Assembly: GCA_036498265.1 (NCBI GenBank)
Contig: DASYFT010000018.1
Location: 124,001 to 188,000, forward strand
Direction of reading: 5' to 3'
DNA: 64,000 bases
DNA from: Palsa-744 sp036498265
Lineage (GTDB): Bacteria; Actinomycetota; Thermoleophilia; Solirubrobacterales; Solirubrobacteraceae
The notes below the pieces were generated by a model. That model did no database searches. It was given only the letters and a program-made list of their open reading frames with translations, and was not told the DNA's origin. Shown in pieces: positions 8,722 through 16,645 of this stretch. Every line of letters starts with the position of its first letter. Positions within the stretch are counted from its first letter, which is position 1. The translations under genes were made by a program, and so were the position numbers.

Positions 8722-9170
8722 GCCGGCTCGCCCTCCGCGCTCTCCGCGGCCGGCCCGATCTCGATCTGCCTGCGATCTCCGCCGCGGTGGCTCAGCGTCA
8801 CGCGCAGGCGCGCGCCCGAGAGCTCATCCGCCGAGTCCTCCGGCCACTCGACGAACGCGATCCGGCCGGGCCCCAGGTAGTCGGCGAGCAGGTCCGGGTC
8901 CTCCTCCTCGAGGCTGGCCAGCCGGTACAGGTCGAGGTGGCTGATCGTCAGGTTCTCGGCCGGGTAGCGGTGCCCGATGCTGAAGGTGGGGCTGGTCACC
9001 GGGCCTCCCGCGCCGAGCGCGCGGGCGGCGCCGCGCACTAGCGTCGTCTTGCCCGATCCGAGCTCGCCGCAGACCAGCACGACGTCGCCGTCCCTGAGGA
9101 CGCCGGCGAGCTCGGCGCCGAGGGATTCGGTCTCCCTCGGACCGGTGGTTTCGACGCTGCGCGGGGCCAC
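8718..9170 (-). CDS. tsaE: t6A-complex ATPase TsaE
   Basis: 150 residues from a GTG at 9170. The P-loop is GELGSGKTTLVRG, followed by PVTSPTFSIGHRY and LTISHLDLYRL, the signature blocks of TsaE (YjeE), and VEWPEDS. TsaE hydrolyses ATP to reset the TsaB-TsaD complex. First gene of the tsaE-tsaB-rimI-tsaD operon. Upstream lies the 400-bp hairpin and repeat region, where its promoter should be. Confidence 0.93.
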   Translation of the reverse strand: MAPRSVETTGPRETESLGAELAGVLRDGDVVLVCGELGSGKTTLVRGAARALGAGGPVTSPTFSIGHRYPAENLTISHLDLYRLASLEEEDPDLLADYLGPGRIAFVEWPEDSADELSGARLRVTLSHRGGDRRQIEIGPAAESAEGEPA

Positions 9171-9230
9171 TGAGGTGACTCTAGAGGCTGCTCGGAGATG
9201 CGTCCCCGCGGGTGTGCCGCCGCTTAACGA

Positions 9231-9265
9231 GACCGGCCCGCGGGAGAATGGGACGCGGGCCGGTC
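9231..9265. other. Strong GC-rich inverted repeat upstream of tsaE
   Basis: A perfect 12-bp stem, GACCGGCCCGCG paired with CGCGGGCCGGTC, separated by 11 bases. It lies 61 bp before the tsaE start, between the ung 3' end and tsaE, both on the minus strand. No U-tract follows on either strand. It may act as a GC-only terminator for ung or as a leader hairpin for the t6A operon; the sequence does not decide. Confidence 0.6.
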
Positions 9266-9356
9266 GCTACTCCTGGAGGGATGGAGACAGGATCTTCATC
9301 GGCAGCCGTCTCGGCTTGCTTTAGGACCTGAGGCAAAATCTTCGACGTTCGACCGT

Positions 9357-9379
9357 TTTCCCCTCCTTTGCAGGGGAAA
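9357..9379. other. Inverted repeat with A/T-rich stem base
   Basis: TTTCCCCT and AGGGGAAA form an 8-bp stem around CCTTTGC, with an additional T on the plus strand at 9356. On the minus strand this lies downstream of ung and the tandem repeat. It is the best candidate for a terminator after ung, although it lacks a classic T-run after the stem. Confidence 0.45.
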
Positions 9380-9434
9380 TCCATAGCGTTGGGCGTCCAG
9401 ACGGCACTGGACACCCTGCCGGACGAGGCCGGAC

Positions 9435-9561
9435 GAGCCCCGGACGAGACTGGAATGAGCCCCGGACGAGGCCGGACGAGCCCCGGGCGAGGCCGGATGA
9501 GGCCCGGACGAGGCCGGACGAGCCCCGGACGTGGCCGGATGAGGCCTGGGCGAGGCAGCAT
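9435..9561. repeat. 21-bp tandem repeat array
   Basis: Five 21-bp units occupy 9457-9561 with the consensus GAGcCCCGGaCGAGGCCGGA plus C or T. A 22-bp degenerate unit lies at 9435-9456 and a further partial copy at 9421-9434. Units alternate in the last base (C, T, C, T), giving a 42-bp higher-order pattern. The array ends 15 bp past the ung stop and lies in no convincing gene; the frames crossing it encode only RPGR-type repeats. Confidence 0.85.
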
Positions 9562-9575
9562 GGGTCTCCCCCCGG

Positions 9576-10298
9576 CTAGAAGAGCCCCAGCTGGTCGACC
9601 TCGTCGCGGGCCCTGACCTGCTGGCGCTCCGCCGCGGGCTCGAGCTCCGGCTCGGGGGGCGTCATCTCGTCGGTCGAGGGTGGCTGCTCGGGCGCGCCGA
9701 GTGCGAGCAGCTCGGGCAGCCGCGCGAAGTCCTCGCGAAGCGTCTCCAGCATGCGGGGCGTGTAGAGGGCGGCTGCCGGGTGGTAGATCGGATACAGCCG
9801 CACCGCGCGGCTGCCCAGCACCCGCACCTCGGGCTGGCCGTGAAGACGCGTGATCCCGGTGGGGTCGCCGCGCAGGAGCTTGGTCGCGAAGTTGCCCAGG
9901 GTGCAGACCACGATGGGCTGGATCAGCTCGACCTTCTCCAGGAGGAACTGCTGGCAGTTCTCGATCTCGATCGGCAGCGGATCGCGGTTCCCGGGAGGCC
10001 TGCACTGCAGCGTGTTGGTTATGAACACCTCCGATCGATCGAGCCCGATCTCCTCGAGCAGCCGGTCGAGCAGCTTGCCGGCGCGACCCACGAACGGCAG
10101 CCCCTGCTCGTCCTCGCTCGCCCCCGGTGCCTCGCCGACGAACATGAGGTCGGCGTCGGCGTTGCCCATGCCGAAGACCACGGTCTTGCGGGTGGCGGCG
10201 AGCTCGCTGCACCGAACACACGCGCGTGCCCGGGCGAGAACGTCCTTGAGCGCCTCACGCCGCTCGGCGGCCGGCCGTTCGCGCTCCCCGGATGACAT
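9576..10298 (-). CDS. Uracil-DNA glycosylase, iron-sulfur (family 4-type)
   Basis: 240 residues from ATG 10298. It removes uracil from DNA to start base-excision repair. The motifs are GEAPGASEDEQGLPFVG, ITNTLQCRPPGNRDP and the C-terminal YPIYHPAAALY. Four cysteines in the expected arrangement (CVRC near residue 30, one in LQCRPP, one in IENCQQF) should hold a 4Fe-4S cluster, as in thermostable family 4 enzymes. The last 45 residues are a charged tail (Glu/Pro/Gln-rich) not needed for the fold. A much longer frame running antisense through the next gene is rejected. Divergent from the carboxyltransferase gene with 24 bp between starts. Confidence 0.93.
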   Translation of the reverse strand: MSSGERERPAAERREALKDVLARARACVRCSELAATRKTVVFGMGNADADLMFVGEAPGASEDEQGLPFVGRAGKLLDRLLEEIGLDRSEVFITNTLQCRPPGNRDPLPIEIENCQQFLLEKVELIQPIVVCTLGNFATKLLRGDPTGITRLHGQPEVRVLGSRAVRLYPIYHPAAALYTPRMLETLREDFARLPELLALGAPEQPPSTDEMTPPEPELEPAAERQQVRARDEVDQLGLF

Positions 10299-10322
10299 CG
10301 CCTGGATGGTAGTTCCTGCGCA

Positions 10323-12176
10323 ATGATCTCCGCCATGACCGACGCTCCGGAGCTGGCCGTCCACGCGCAGTTCGCCGGCGTGGTGATCGCGATCGAGCAC
10401 GGGGCCGACGAGCGCGTCGGAGCCGGCACGCCGCTGATGGTGCTCGAGGCCATGAAGATGGAGCACGAGATCCTGGCGGAGAGCGACGGCGTGGTCAGCA
10501 GCGTGGCGGTCTCGGTCGGCGACTCCGTCCAGGAGGGCCAGCTGCTGATGCTGCTCGCGCCGGCGAGTGGCGCCGACCGTGACGGCGACCGGCAACCCAG
10601 GCGGGACGGGACCGCGCCCGGCGCCGCCGCGGCCGCGGAGCGTGATGACCTCGCGGCGGTGCGCGAGCGCCACGCGGCCGGCCTTGACCCCGCGCGGCCG
10701 GACGCCGTCGCGCGCCGCCGCGAGCGCGACCAGCGCACGGCGCGCGAGAACCTCGCAGACCTGCTCGACGAGGGCAGCTTCGTGGAGTACGGGCCACTGG
10801 TGTTCGCCGCCCAGGAGCAGCGCCGCTCGCGCGAGGAGCTGATCGCGCGCACGCCGGCCGACGGCCTGGTGGGTGGCGTGGGCGAGATCGACGGGCGTCC
10901 CTGCGTGGCCATGTCCTACGACTACACCGTCCTCGCCGGCACGCAGGGCATCCGCAACCACCTCAAGAAGGACCGCCTCTTCGACGTCGCCGAGCGCCGG
11001 AGGCTGCCGGTGGTGCTGTTCGCCGAGGGCGGCGGGGGACGCCCCGGGGATGTCGACATGCCGATAGTGGCGGGCCTCGACTGCCGCGCCTTCGCGCTGT
11101 TCGCCGGCCTCAGCGGGCTGGTGCCACTCGTGGGCATCGCCTCGGGCTACTGCTTCGCCGGAAACGCCGCACTGCTCGGCTGCTGCGACGTGGTCATCGC
11201 CACCGAGAACTCGAGTATCGGGATGGGCGGCCCGGCGATGATCGAGGGCGGCGGGCTCGGCGTTTACGACCCCGGCGAGGTGGGCCCGATCGACGTGCAG
11301 TACGGCAACGGCGTGGTCGATATACGCGTCGCCGACGAGCGCGAGGCGGTCGCGGCCGCGCGGCGCTACATGTCCTACTTCCGCGGGGCCCTCGAGCCGG
11401 GCGCGGTGGCGCCCCAGGAGGCGCTGCGCGAGCTGATCCCGGAGCAGCGCAAGCGCGCCTACGATGTGCGGCAGGTCGTCGAGGCACTGTTCGACCGAGA
11501 CTCGGTGCTCGAGCTGCGCCGCGGCTTCGCCCCCGGGATGCTGACCGCGCTCGCGCGTGCCGAGGGGCGACCGCTGGGGGTGGTGGCGAACGACCCCACC
11601 CACCTCGGCGGCGCCATCGACGCCGACGCCGCAGACAAGGCGGCGCGCTTCATGGCGCTCTGCGACGCGTTCGCGCTGCCGGTGCTGTTCCTGTGCGACA
11701 CACCCGGCTTCATGGTGGGTCCCGACACGGAGCGCACGGCCAGCGTGCGCCACTTCGCGAGGATGTTCCTCACCGGCGCCAACCTCAGCATCCCCACGGG
11801 CACGATCGTGCTGCGCAAGGGCTACGGCCTGGGCGCCCAGGCGATGGCGGGAGGCGGCTTCAAGGCGCCGCTGTTCACGGTCGCCTGGCCCACGTCCGAG
11901 TTCGGGGCGATGGGTCTGGAGGGAGCCGTCCGGCTCGGAATGCGCCGCGAGCTGGAGGCGATCACCGACGAGCGCGAGCGCGAGCGGGTCTTCGAGCAGA
12001 CCGTCGCCGCCGCCTACGAGCGCGGCCGCGGGCTCAACATGGCTGCCTATGGCGAGATCGACGACGTGATCGATCCCGCCGACTCGCGGCGCTGGATCGC
12101 GACCCTGTTCGACGAGCACAGCGGCCAGTGGTGGCGGCGCCCCGGCAAGCGGCGCCCCAATCTCGACGCCTGGTGA
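10323..12176 (+). CDS. Biotin carboxyl carrier domain fused to acyl-CoA carboxyltransferase
   Basis: 617 residues. Residues 11-80 are a biotinyl carrier domain with the biotin-accepting Lys in EAMKMEH (Lys45 from this start). After a 40-residue Ala/Arg linker comes a complete single-chain carboxyltransferase with N and C halves (about 130-600): SYDYTVLAGTQGIRNHLKKD, LFAEGGGGRPGD, LCDTPGFMVGPDTE and KGYGLGAQAMAGGG. It should move CO2 from biotin to an acyl-CoA; the acyl chain specificity is not readable. Usually the carrier is on the biotin carboxylase chain, so the fusion to the CT is unusual. No biotin carboxylase is in the window. ATG 10335 is an alternative start; neither has a clear ribosome-binding site. 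Confidence 0.9.
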   Translation: MISAMTDAPELAVHAQFAGVVIAIEHGADERVGAGTPLMVLEAMKMEHEILAESDGVVSSVAVSVGDSVQEGQLLMLLAPASGADRDGDRQPRRDGTAPGAAAAAERDDLAAVRERHAAGLDPARPDAVARRRERDQRTARENLADLLDEGSFVEYGPLVFAAQEQRRSREELIARTPADGLVGGVGEIDGRPCVAMSYDYTVLAGTQGIRNHLKKDRLFDVAERRRLPVVLFAEGGGGRPGDVDMPIVAGLDCRAFALFAGLSGLVPLVGIASGYCFAGNAALLGCCDVVIATENSSIGMGGPAMIEGGGLGVYDPGEVGPIDVQYGNGVVDIRVADEREAVAAARRYMSYFRGALEPGAVAPQEALRELIPEQRKRAYDVRQVVEALFDRDSVLELRRGFAPGMLTALARAEGRPLGVVANDPTHLGGAIDADAADKAARFMALCDAFALPVLFLCDTPGFMVGPDTERTASVRHFARMFLTGANLSIPTGTIVLRKGYGLGAQAMAGGGFKAPLFTVAWPTSEFGAMGLEGAVRLGMRRELEAITDERERERVFEQTVAAAYERGRGLNMAAYGEIDDVIDPADSRRWIATLFDEHSGQWWRRPGKRRPNLDAW

Positions 12177-12201
12177 GCAGCGCCTGAGGCCCGTCGGCTC
12201 G

Positions 12202-12294
12202 CCGTTGCGGCGCCCGAGCCGTCTTAGGCCGCCCGTGGCGGCGCCTGAGCGGCCTCAGGCCGGCCGTGGCGACGCCTGCGCCGCCTCGGGCTGG
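12202..12294. repeat. Three tandem 31-bp degenerate repeats
   Basis: Units at 12202-12232, 12233-12263 and 12264-12294 each begin CCGT(T/G)GCG and share the frame CCGTGGCGGCGCCTGAG. The middle unit contains CCTGAG-CGGC-CTCAGG, an internal hairpin. They begin 26 bp after the carboxyltransferase stop and precede the pan leader, outside any supported gene. Confidence 0.75.
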
Positions 12295-12314
12295 CCGGCC
12301 AGCCAGCCGTGAGG

Positions 12315-12444
12315 TATGCTGATGGGCGGGATCGGTGATCCCATTGTCTCCTCTTCTCCCTCGACAAGGAGCCCGCCACGGTGGGCTCCTCGTCGTAGGG
12401 CCGGCGTGAGCCCCACCGATCCGGAAACGGCGGTATGATCCGCC
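12315..12444 (+). promoter_or_regulatory. Putative promoter and structured leader of the panCDB operon
   Basis: A -10-like TATGCT lies at 12315-12320. After it, GGATCGGTG (12329-12337) can pair with CACCGATCC (12414-12422), closing a domain that contains an 8-bp hairpin, AGGAGCCC (12367-12374) with GGGCTCCT (12383-12390). Next comes GGCGG-TATGAT-CCGCC (12429-12444), in which the TATGAT could itself be a second -10 element. panC starts at 12541. The arrangement suggests a regulatory RNA or alternative promoters. It matches no riboswitch class that I can recognise. Confidence 0.45.
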
Positions 12445-12540
12445 ACGGGCCGTCATCGAGCTCGCTCGGGATGGACCTGGCAGGAGCGCAGTCCACATCT
12501 TCAGTCGCGCCGGTATCCGCAGGGAACTGGACCGAGAACG

Positions 12541-13488
12541 ATGAGCACCACCACACCGACCGAGTCCTCGCGCATGGGGGTCGTGCGCACGGTCGCGGAT
12601 CTGCGCTCTCGGTTGGCTCCCGCCCGTCGCCGCGGACTGACGATCGGGCTCGTGCCGACGATGGGCGCCCTGCACGAGGGGCATCTCTCGCTTGTGAGGC
12701 ATGCCCGCGAGCAGTGCGATCTCGTCGTCGTCTCCCTGTTCGTCAACCCGGCCCAGTTCAACGAGCGCACCGACCTCGAGCGCTATCCGCGGCGCGAGCG
12801 GGACGATGCCGCGCTGGCCGCGGCCGCCGGAGCGGACGTGCTCTTCGCCCCATCCGCCGGCGAGGTGTACCCGCCGGGTTTCGCGACCTCGGTCGAGGTG
12901 CTCGGGCTGACCGACCGGCTGGAGGGCGCGGCGCGGGGAAGCGAGCACTTCCGGGGGGTGGCCACGGTCGTCACCAAGCTCCTCTGCATGGCACTGCCGG
13001 ACGTCGCCTACTTCGGGCAGAAGGACGCCCAGCAGGTGCTCGTGATCCGCAGGCTCGTCGCGGACCTCAACCTGCCGGTACGCGTCGAGGCGCTGCCGAC
13101 CGTGCGCGAGCCCGACGGGCTGGCGATGTCGAGCCGCAACGCCCTGCTGGACCCCTCCGAGCGCACGAGGGCGCTGGCGCTGTCGGCCGCGCTGGATGCG
13201 GCCACCCGCCTGGCCGGCGCGGGCGAGTGCTCCGCCGAGGCGCTGCTCGGCGCCGCCCACGAGGCGCTGCGGGACGCCGGCGTGGACGCCGAGTACGTCG
13301 CCCTGGTGGAGCCGGCGACGCTCGAGCCGATCGACACGCTGACCGGCGAGGCTCTGCTTGCGATCGCCGCCCGGATCGGCGAGGTCCGCCTGATCGACAA
13401 CACCAGCCTGCATCCGGCGCCGGCGCGCTCGCGCACGGCCACAAGTCAACCGCTCCAAGGAGAGGCCATCGCCACATGCAACGCGTGA
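12541..13488 (+). CDS. panC: Pantothenate synthetase PanC
   Basis: 315 residues. It condenses pantoate and beta-alanine with ATP to give pantothenate. The signature motifs are all present: VPTMGALHEGHLSLVR (the HxGH nucleotidyl-transfer motif), SLFVNPAQFNE, AYFGQKDAQQVLVIRR and LAMSSRNALL. The C-terminus runs about 25 residues past the core and overlaps the panD start by 13 bp. First gene of the panC-panD-panB operon behind the structured leader; the three enzymes cover the whole dedicated route to pantothenate except ketopantoate reductase. Confidence 0.96.
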   Translation: MSTTTPTESSRMGVVRTVADLRSRLAPARRRGLTIGLVPTMGALHEGHLSLVRHAREQCDLVVVSLFVNPAQFNERTDLERYPRRERDDAALAAAAGADVLFAPSAGEVYPPGFATSVEVLGLTDRLEGAARGSEHFRGVATVVTKLLCMALPDVAYFGQKDAQQVLVIRRLVADLNLPVRVEALPTVREPDGLAMSSRNALLDPSERTRALALSAALDAATRLAGAGECSAEALLGAAHEALRDAGVDAEYVALVEPATLEPIDTLTGEALLAIAARIGEVRLIDNTSLHPAPARSRTATSQPLQGEAIATCNA

Positions 13489-13859
13489 TGCTCAAGTCGA
13501 AGATCCACCGGGCCACGGTCACCGACTCGGACCTCCACTACGTCGGCTCGATCACGATCGACCCCGACCTGCTCGAGGCCGCCGACGTGCTCGAGCACGA
13601 GCAGGTGCATGTCGTGGACGTCGACAACGGCGCCCGCTTCGAGACCTACACGATCGCCGGCCGGCGGGGATCGGGCGAGATGTGCGTCAACGGCGCCGCC
13701 GCCCGCCTGGTGCATCGCGGCGACACGATCATCGTGATCTCCTACGGCCAGTACGACGAGGCCGACCTGGAGCGCTACGAACCGCGCGTCGTCCACGTGG
13801 AGGCGCAGACCAACCGGATCATCACCGTCGACGACGAGGTGGCGACCCTGCTCTCGTGA
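13476..13859 (+). CDS. panD: Aspartate 1-decarboxylase PanD
   Basis: 127 residues from ATG 13476, with AAGGAGAGG about 11 bp upstream inside the end of panC. PanD makes beta-alanine from aspartate using a pyruvoyl group formed by self-cleavage. The cleavage site is Gly24-Ser25 in HYVGSITID, at the canonical position. Also present are the conserved N-terminus MLKSKIHRATVTD and NGAAARLVHRGD. An in-frame reading that starts far upstream inside panC is rejected. Confidence 0.97.
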   Translation: MQRVMLKSKIHRATVTDSDLHYVGSITIDPDLLEAADVLEHEQVHVVDVDNGARFETYTIAGRRGSGEMCVNGAAARLVHRGDTIIVISYGQYDEADLERYEPRVVHVEAQTNRIITVDDEVATLLS

Positions 13860-13894
13860 GCGGGCGTCAACCCTCCGTCAGAGAGGAAGCCAGC

Positions 13895-14782
13895 ATGTCG
13901 AGCCGTCCAACCGTCAAAGCCCCCTCCGATCCCGGCCGCCTGCCGATGACGCTGCCGATGCTGATGGAGAAGAAGCGGCTCGGCGACCCGATCGTGATGG
14001 TCACCGCCTACGACTATCCGAGCGCACGCGCGGCGGAGGCGGCGGGTGTCGACCTGGTGCTCGTGGGCGACTCCGCGGCCACGACCGTGCTGGGACACAG
14101 CGCGACGACCCCGGTCGACCTCGAGGACATGCTGGTGCTGGCCCGCGCCGTGCGCCGCGGCCTCACCACGCCGCTGCTGATCGGCGACCTGCCGTTCGGG
14201 TCCTACGAGGTCTCGGACGAGCAGGCGATATCAACGGCGCTGCGGATGGTCAAGGAGGCCGGCTGCGAGGCGGTCAAGCTCGAGGGCGGCGGGGCGGCGT
14301 CGGTGAGCCGCGCCCGCGCGATCATCGGCGCGGGGATCCCGGTCATGGGGCATGTCGGCCTCACGCCGCAGACCTCCACCGCCCTGGGAGGCTGGAAGGC
14401 TCAGGGGCGCACCGCGGCGGCTGCCGCGCGGATCGCCGAGGAGGCCCTGGCGCTGCAGGAGGCGGGCTGCTTCGCGCTCGTCTTCGAGGCCATCCCCAGC
14501 GCGGTCAGCGAGGAGCTCATGCCACTGATCGGCATCCCCGTCATCGGGATCGGCGCGGGTCCCTCGACTGACGGTCAGGTGCTCGTGTTCCACGATCTGC
14601 TGGGCATCCGCGATGGCCTCGGCCCTCGCTTCGTCAAGCGCTACGCGAACCTGCAGCAGGACATGAACGACGGGATCACGGCCTTCGCCGAGGACGTCCG
14701 CTCACGCCGCTACCCCGGCCCCGAGCACGCCTACTCGATCGATCCCGCCGAGCTGGCCGAGCTGCACGACCGCCTGGCCTGA
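13895..14782 (+). CDS. panB: 3-methyl-2-oxobutanoate hydroxymethyltransferase PanB
   Basis: 295 residues from ATG 13895, preceded by AGAGGAAG. It transfers a hydroxymethyl group from methylene-tetrahydrofolate to 2-oxoisovalerate, giving ketopantoate. Visible motifs are VMVTAYDYPSARAAEAAGVD, VLVGDSAATTVLGH, KLEGG, VMGHVGLTPQ and IGIGAGPSTDGQVLVFHD. Metal-binding Asp and the catalytic Glu (VFEAIP) are in place. Last gene of the pan operon; two tandem hairpins follow 47 bp after its stop. Confidence 0.97.
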   Translation: MSSRPTVKAPSDPGRLPMTLPMLMEKKRLGDPIVMVTAYDYPSARAAEAAGVDLVLVGDSAATTVLGHSATTPVDLEDMLVLARAVRRGLTTPLLIGDLPFGSYEVSDEQAISTALRMVKEAGCEAVKLEGGGAASVSRARAIIGAGIPVMGHVGLTPQTSTALGGWKAQGRTAAAAARIAEEALALQEAGCFALVFEAIPSAVSEELMPLIGIPVIGIGAGPSTDGQVLVFHDLLGIRDGLGPRFVKRYANLQQDMNDGITAFAEDVRSRRYPGPEHAYSIDPAELAELHDRLA

Positions 14783-14828
14783 TCCCGAACCCCGCCATCG
14801 GCGAGGGAGAAGCGCCGTCGACCTCGGC

Positions 14829-14881
14829 GGGCCGGCGAGCGTCACGTACGCCGGCCCGGCGAGCGTCACGTACGTCGGGCC
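14829..14881. repeat. Two tandem 24-bp repeats forming hairpins after panB
   Basis: Two 24-bp copies (14834-14857 and 14858-14881) share GGCGAGCGTCACGTACG. Each can fold with its flank into a hairpin. The first is a 9-bp stem, GGGCCGGCG with CGCCGGCCC, and the second has the same loop AGCGTCACGTA with one G-U pair. This is the best candidate for the end of the pan transcript, in the GC-only style without a U-tract. The rest of 14,783-15,029 shows only the upstream region of the protease gene. Confidence 0.7.
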
Positions 14882-15029
14882 GGCGCCGTCGGACATCCGT
14901 CGAGCGTCTTGTTGCCGGATGGTGACGCGGGTTTGAGCGACGGGCGGCCGGGTAAGCGCGAGCCGACGAGGCCTGCCGTCCCCGCGGTTGCGCGCGGGCG
15001 GCGACCCGAACTATCGAGGAGGATTCCCG

Positions 15030-15908
15030 ATGCGCCGCAGTTCGACTCTCGCAGTGCTGTGCTGCACGCTCGCCGTGGCAGCGTTCGGCATGTCCGGCAC
15101 CGCGCTCGCATGGGCGCCCGCCGAAAGCGCCACCATCCACCCCGGCGTGATGACCTTCACCGGCGGCTCCTCGTTCCTGAACGGAGCAGGGCAGTGCACC
15201 GCCAACTTCGTCTACACCGATGCGTCGGGCAATGTCTACCTGGGCCAGGCCGCGCACTGCTCGTCGACCGGCAGCAACACGGAAACGAACGGCTGCTCGA
15301 CGAAATCGCTGCCGCTCGGCACCCCCATCTACGCGGGTGACCTCGTGAACGGGGGCATCCAGAACGGCACGCTGATCGGCACGCTCGCCTACAACTCGTG
15401 GATCGCGATGCAGGCGGCGCACGAGACGAACGCCGCGACGTGCGCGTACAACGACCTCGCGCTGATCAAGATCTCCGCCGGCCAACTCGCCAACGTCAAT
15501 CCCACCGTTCCCTTCTGGGGCGGTCCCGACGGGCTCGCCGCGGGAGCGGCGCCGCTCGGCGAACGGGTGTTCACGTACGGCAACTCGATCCTGCGAGGCG
15601 GCGTGAGCGTGCTCAGCCCCAAGACAGGGCTCAGCCTCGGCGAAGGCGAAGAATCGGCGGGTTGGAGCTCGCAGGTCTACACCGTGACGCCCGGCATCCC
15701 CGGTGACTCCGGCAGCGCCTACATGAACGCCGCCGGCAACGCCCTCGGCATCCTCTCGACCGTCGAGCTCGCCCCGGTCCCCGGCAGCAACGGCGTCGGA
15801 ACCCTGGCCAAGGAGATCGCCTACGCGAACACGGCCACGGGCCTCGGCATCCAGGTCGCACCGGGAACCACGCCGTTCAGCTCGGTCCCGGTTCCGCCCG
15901 CACCCTGA
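15030..15908 (+). CDS. Secreted trypsin-like (S1) serine protease
   Basis: 292 residues from ATG 15030, preceded by GAGGAGGA. A Sec signal peptide (MRRSSTLAVL and a hydrophobic stretch, probable cleavage after GTALA near residue 27) shows export. The catalytic triad is readable: His in GQAAHCSS, Asp in YNDLALIKI and Ser in PGDSGSAY. Cysteines before and after the His (GQC, AHC, GC) and TCAYND could form disulfides. The C-terminus ends in a short Pro-rich tail with no anchor. The target is unknown. It stands alone between the pan operon and the convergent nitroreductase gene. Confidence 0.9.
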   Translation: MRRSSTLAVLCCTLAVAAFGMSGTALAWAPAESATIHPGVMTFTGGSSFLNGAGQCTANFVYTDASGNVYLGQAAHCSSTGSNTETNGCSTKSLPLGTPIYAGDLVNGGIQNGTLIGTLAYNSWIAMQAAHETNAATCAYNDLALIKISAGQLANVNPTVPFWGGPDGLAAGAAPLGERVFTYGNSILRGGVSVLSPKTGLSLGEGEESAGWSSQVYTVTPGIPGDSGSAYMNAAGNALGILSTVELAPVPGSNGVGTLAKEIAYANTATGLGIQVAPGTTPFSSVPVPPAP

Positions 15909-15981
15909 GCAGGCCCACCGCACACCCGCCGGCCGGCGCCGCACTGACGCGTGGCGCCGGCCGAAGCGGCGCGGCGGCCCG

Positions 15982-16644
15982 TCAGTCGAGCGGCTCGCCG
16001 TAGCGCTCGGAGAAGGCGAACTCCTCCACCGGCCGCCGGGACAGGCGGGCCGGCCACGGGTCGGCGCGATGGCCCACGCCGATGTGCGCGGCGATTGCGA
16101 TCTCGTCCGGTACGTCGAGCAGTCGCTTTACCTCGGCCTCTCCCGGCACGAGCAGCGTCGTCATCGCCGCGCCCAGCCCCTCGGCGCGCAGCGCGAGCAG
16201 CAGGTTCTGCACGAACGGGTAGACGGATGCTCCACCGACGATGCTCTGCCGCGGCAATCCGGCGTCCGTGACCGCCAGATCTTCCAGGCGCACGCCGATC
16301 ACGAGGTGGACGGGCACCTCTCCGAGGCTCTCGGCGTACTCGTCTGCCCGGCGCATCGTCCGTGTCCGGGCCGCGTCCGGCGGCCCCGACTGGGCCTGCA
16401 GCGCCGCCTCCAGCCGGCCCTGGACGTACGGTCGCCAGTGCTTCAGGTAGATGTCGCGGAGCGCCGCCCGGCGCTCTGGATCCTCCACGACCACCACGCG
16501 CCAGCCCTGCCGGTTGCCGCCGCTCGGCGCGAAGCGAGCCGCATCGAGCGCCCTGACCAGCGCCTCTCGCGGCACGGGGTCGCTCTTGAACCGCCGGGTC
16601 GTCGGCGCTCCTCGCATGGCCTCCACGAGATCCATCAGCGGCAA
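15982..16644 (-). CDS. Nitroreductase-family flavoprotein
   Basis: 220 residues of the FMN-dependent nitroreductase fold. RFKSDPVPREALVRALDAAR with FAPSGGNRQGWRVVVV is the FMN-binding opening, QNLLLALRAEGLGAAM the middle motif, and HIGVGHRADPWP the end. Such enzymes reduce nitro groups, quinones or F420-linked substrates with NAD(P)H; the true substrate is not evident. It lies 1 bp after the acyltransferase stop, in the string uvrA-acyltransferase-nitroreductase. A second start three codons in (MDLVEAM) is possible. Confidence 0.88.
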   Translation of the reverse strand: MPLMDLVEAMRGAPTTRRFKSDPVPREALVRALDAARFAPSGGNRQGWRVVVVEDPERRAALRDIYLKHWRPYVQGRLEAALQAQSGPPDAARTRTMRRADEYAESLGEVPVHLVIGVRLEDLAVTDAGLPRQSIVGGASVYPFVQNLLLALRAEGLGAAMTTLLVPGEAEVKRLLDVPDEIAIAAHIGVGHRADPWPARLSRRPVEEFAFSERYGEPLD

Positions 16645-16645
16645 G

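Noticed and set aside
9368..9616. A plus-strand frame of 82 codons encoding Arg/Pro/Gly repeats
   Set aside because: It is only the translation of the tandem repeat, has no ribosome-binding site and runs into the end of the glycosylase gene.
9576..12119. A very long minus-strand open frame running from the glycosylase across the carboxyltransferase gene
   Set aside because: Only the first 240 codons read as a known protein (from ATG 10298); the rest is antisense to a clear carboxyltransferase. Long antisense frames are normal in DNA of this GC content.
9435..14881. CRISPR arrays
   Set aside because: The repeats are directly tandem without unique spacers and no cas genes are near.
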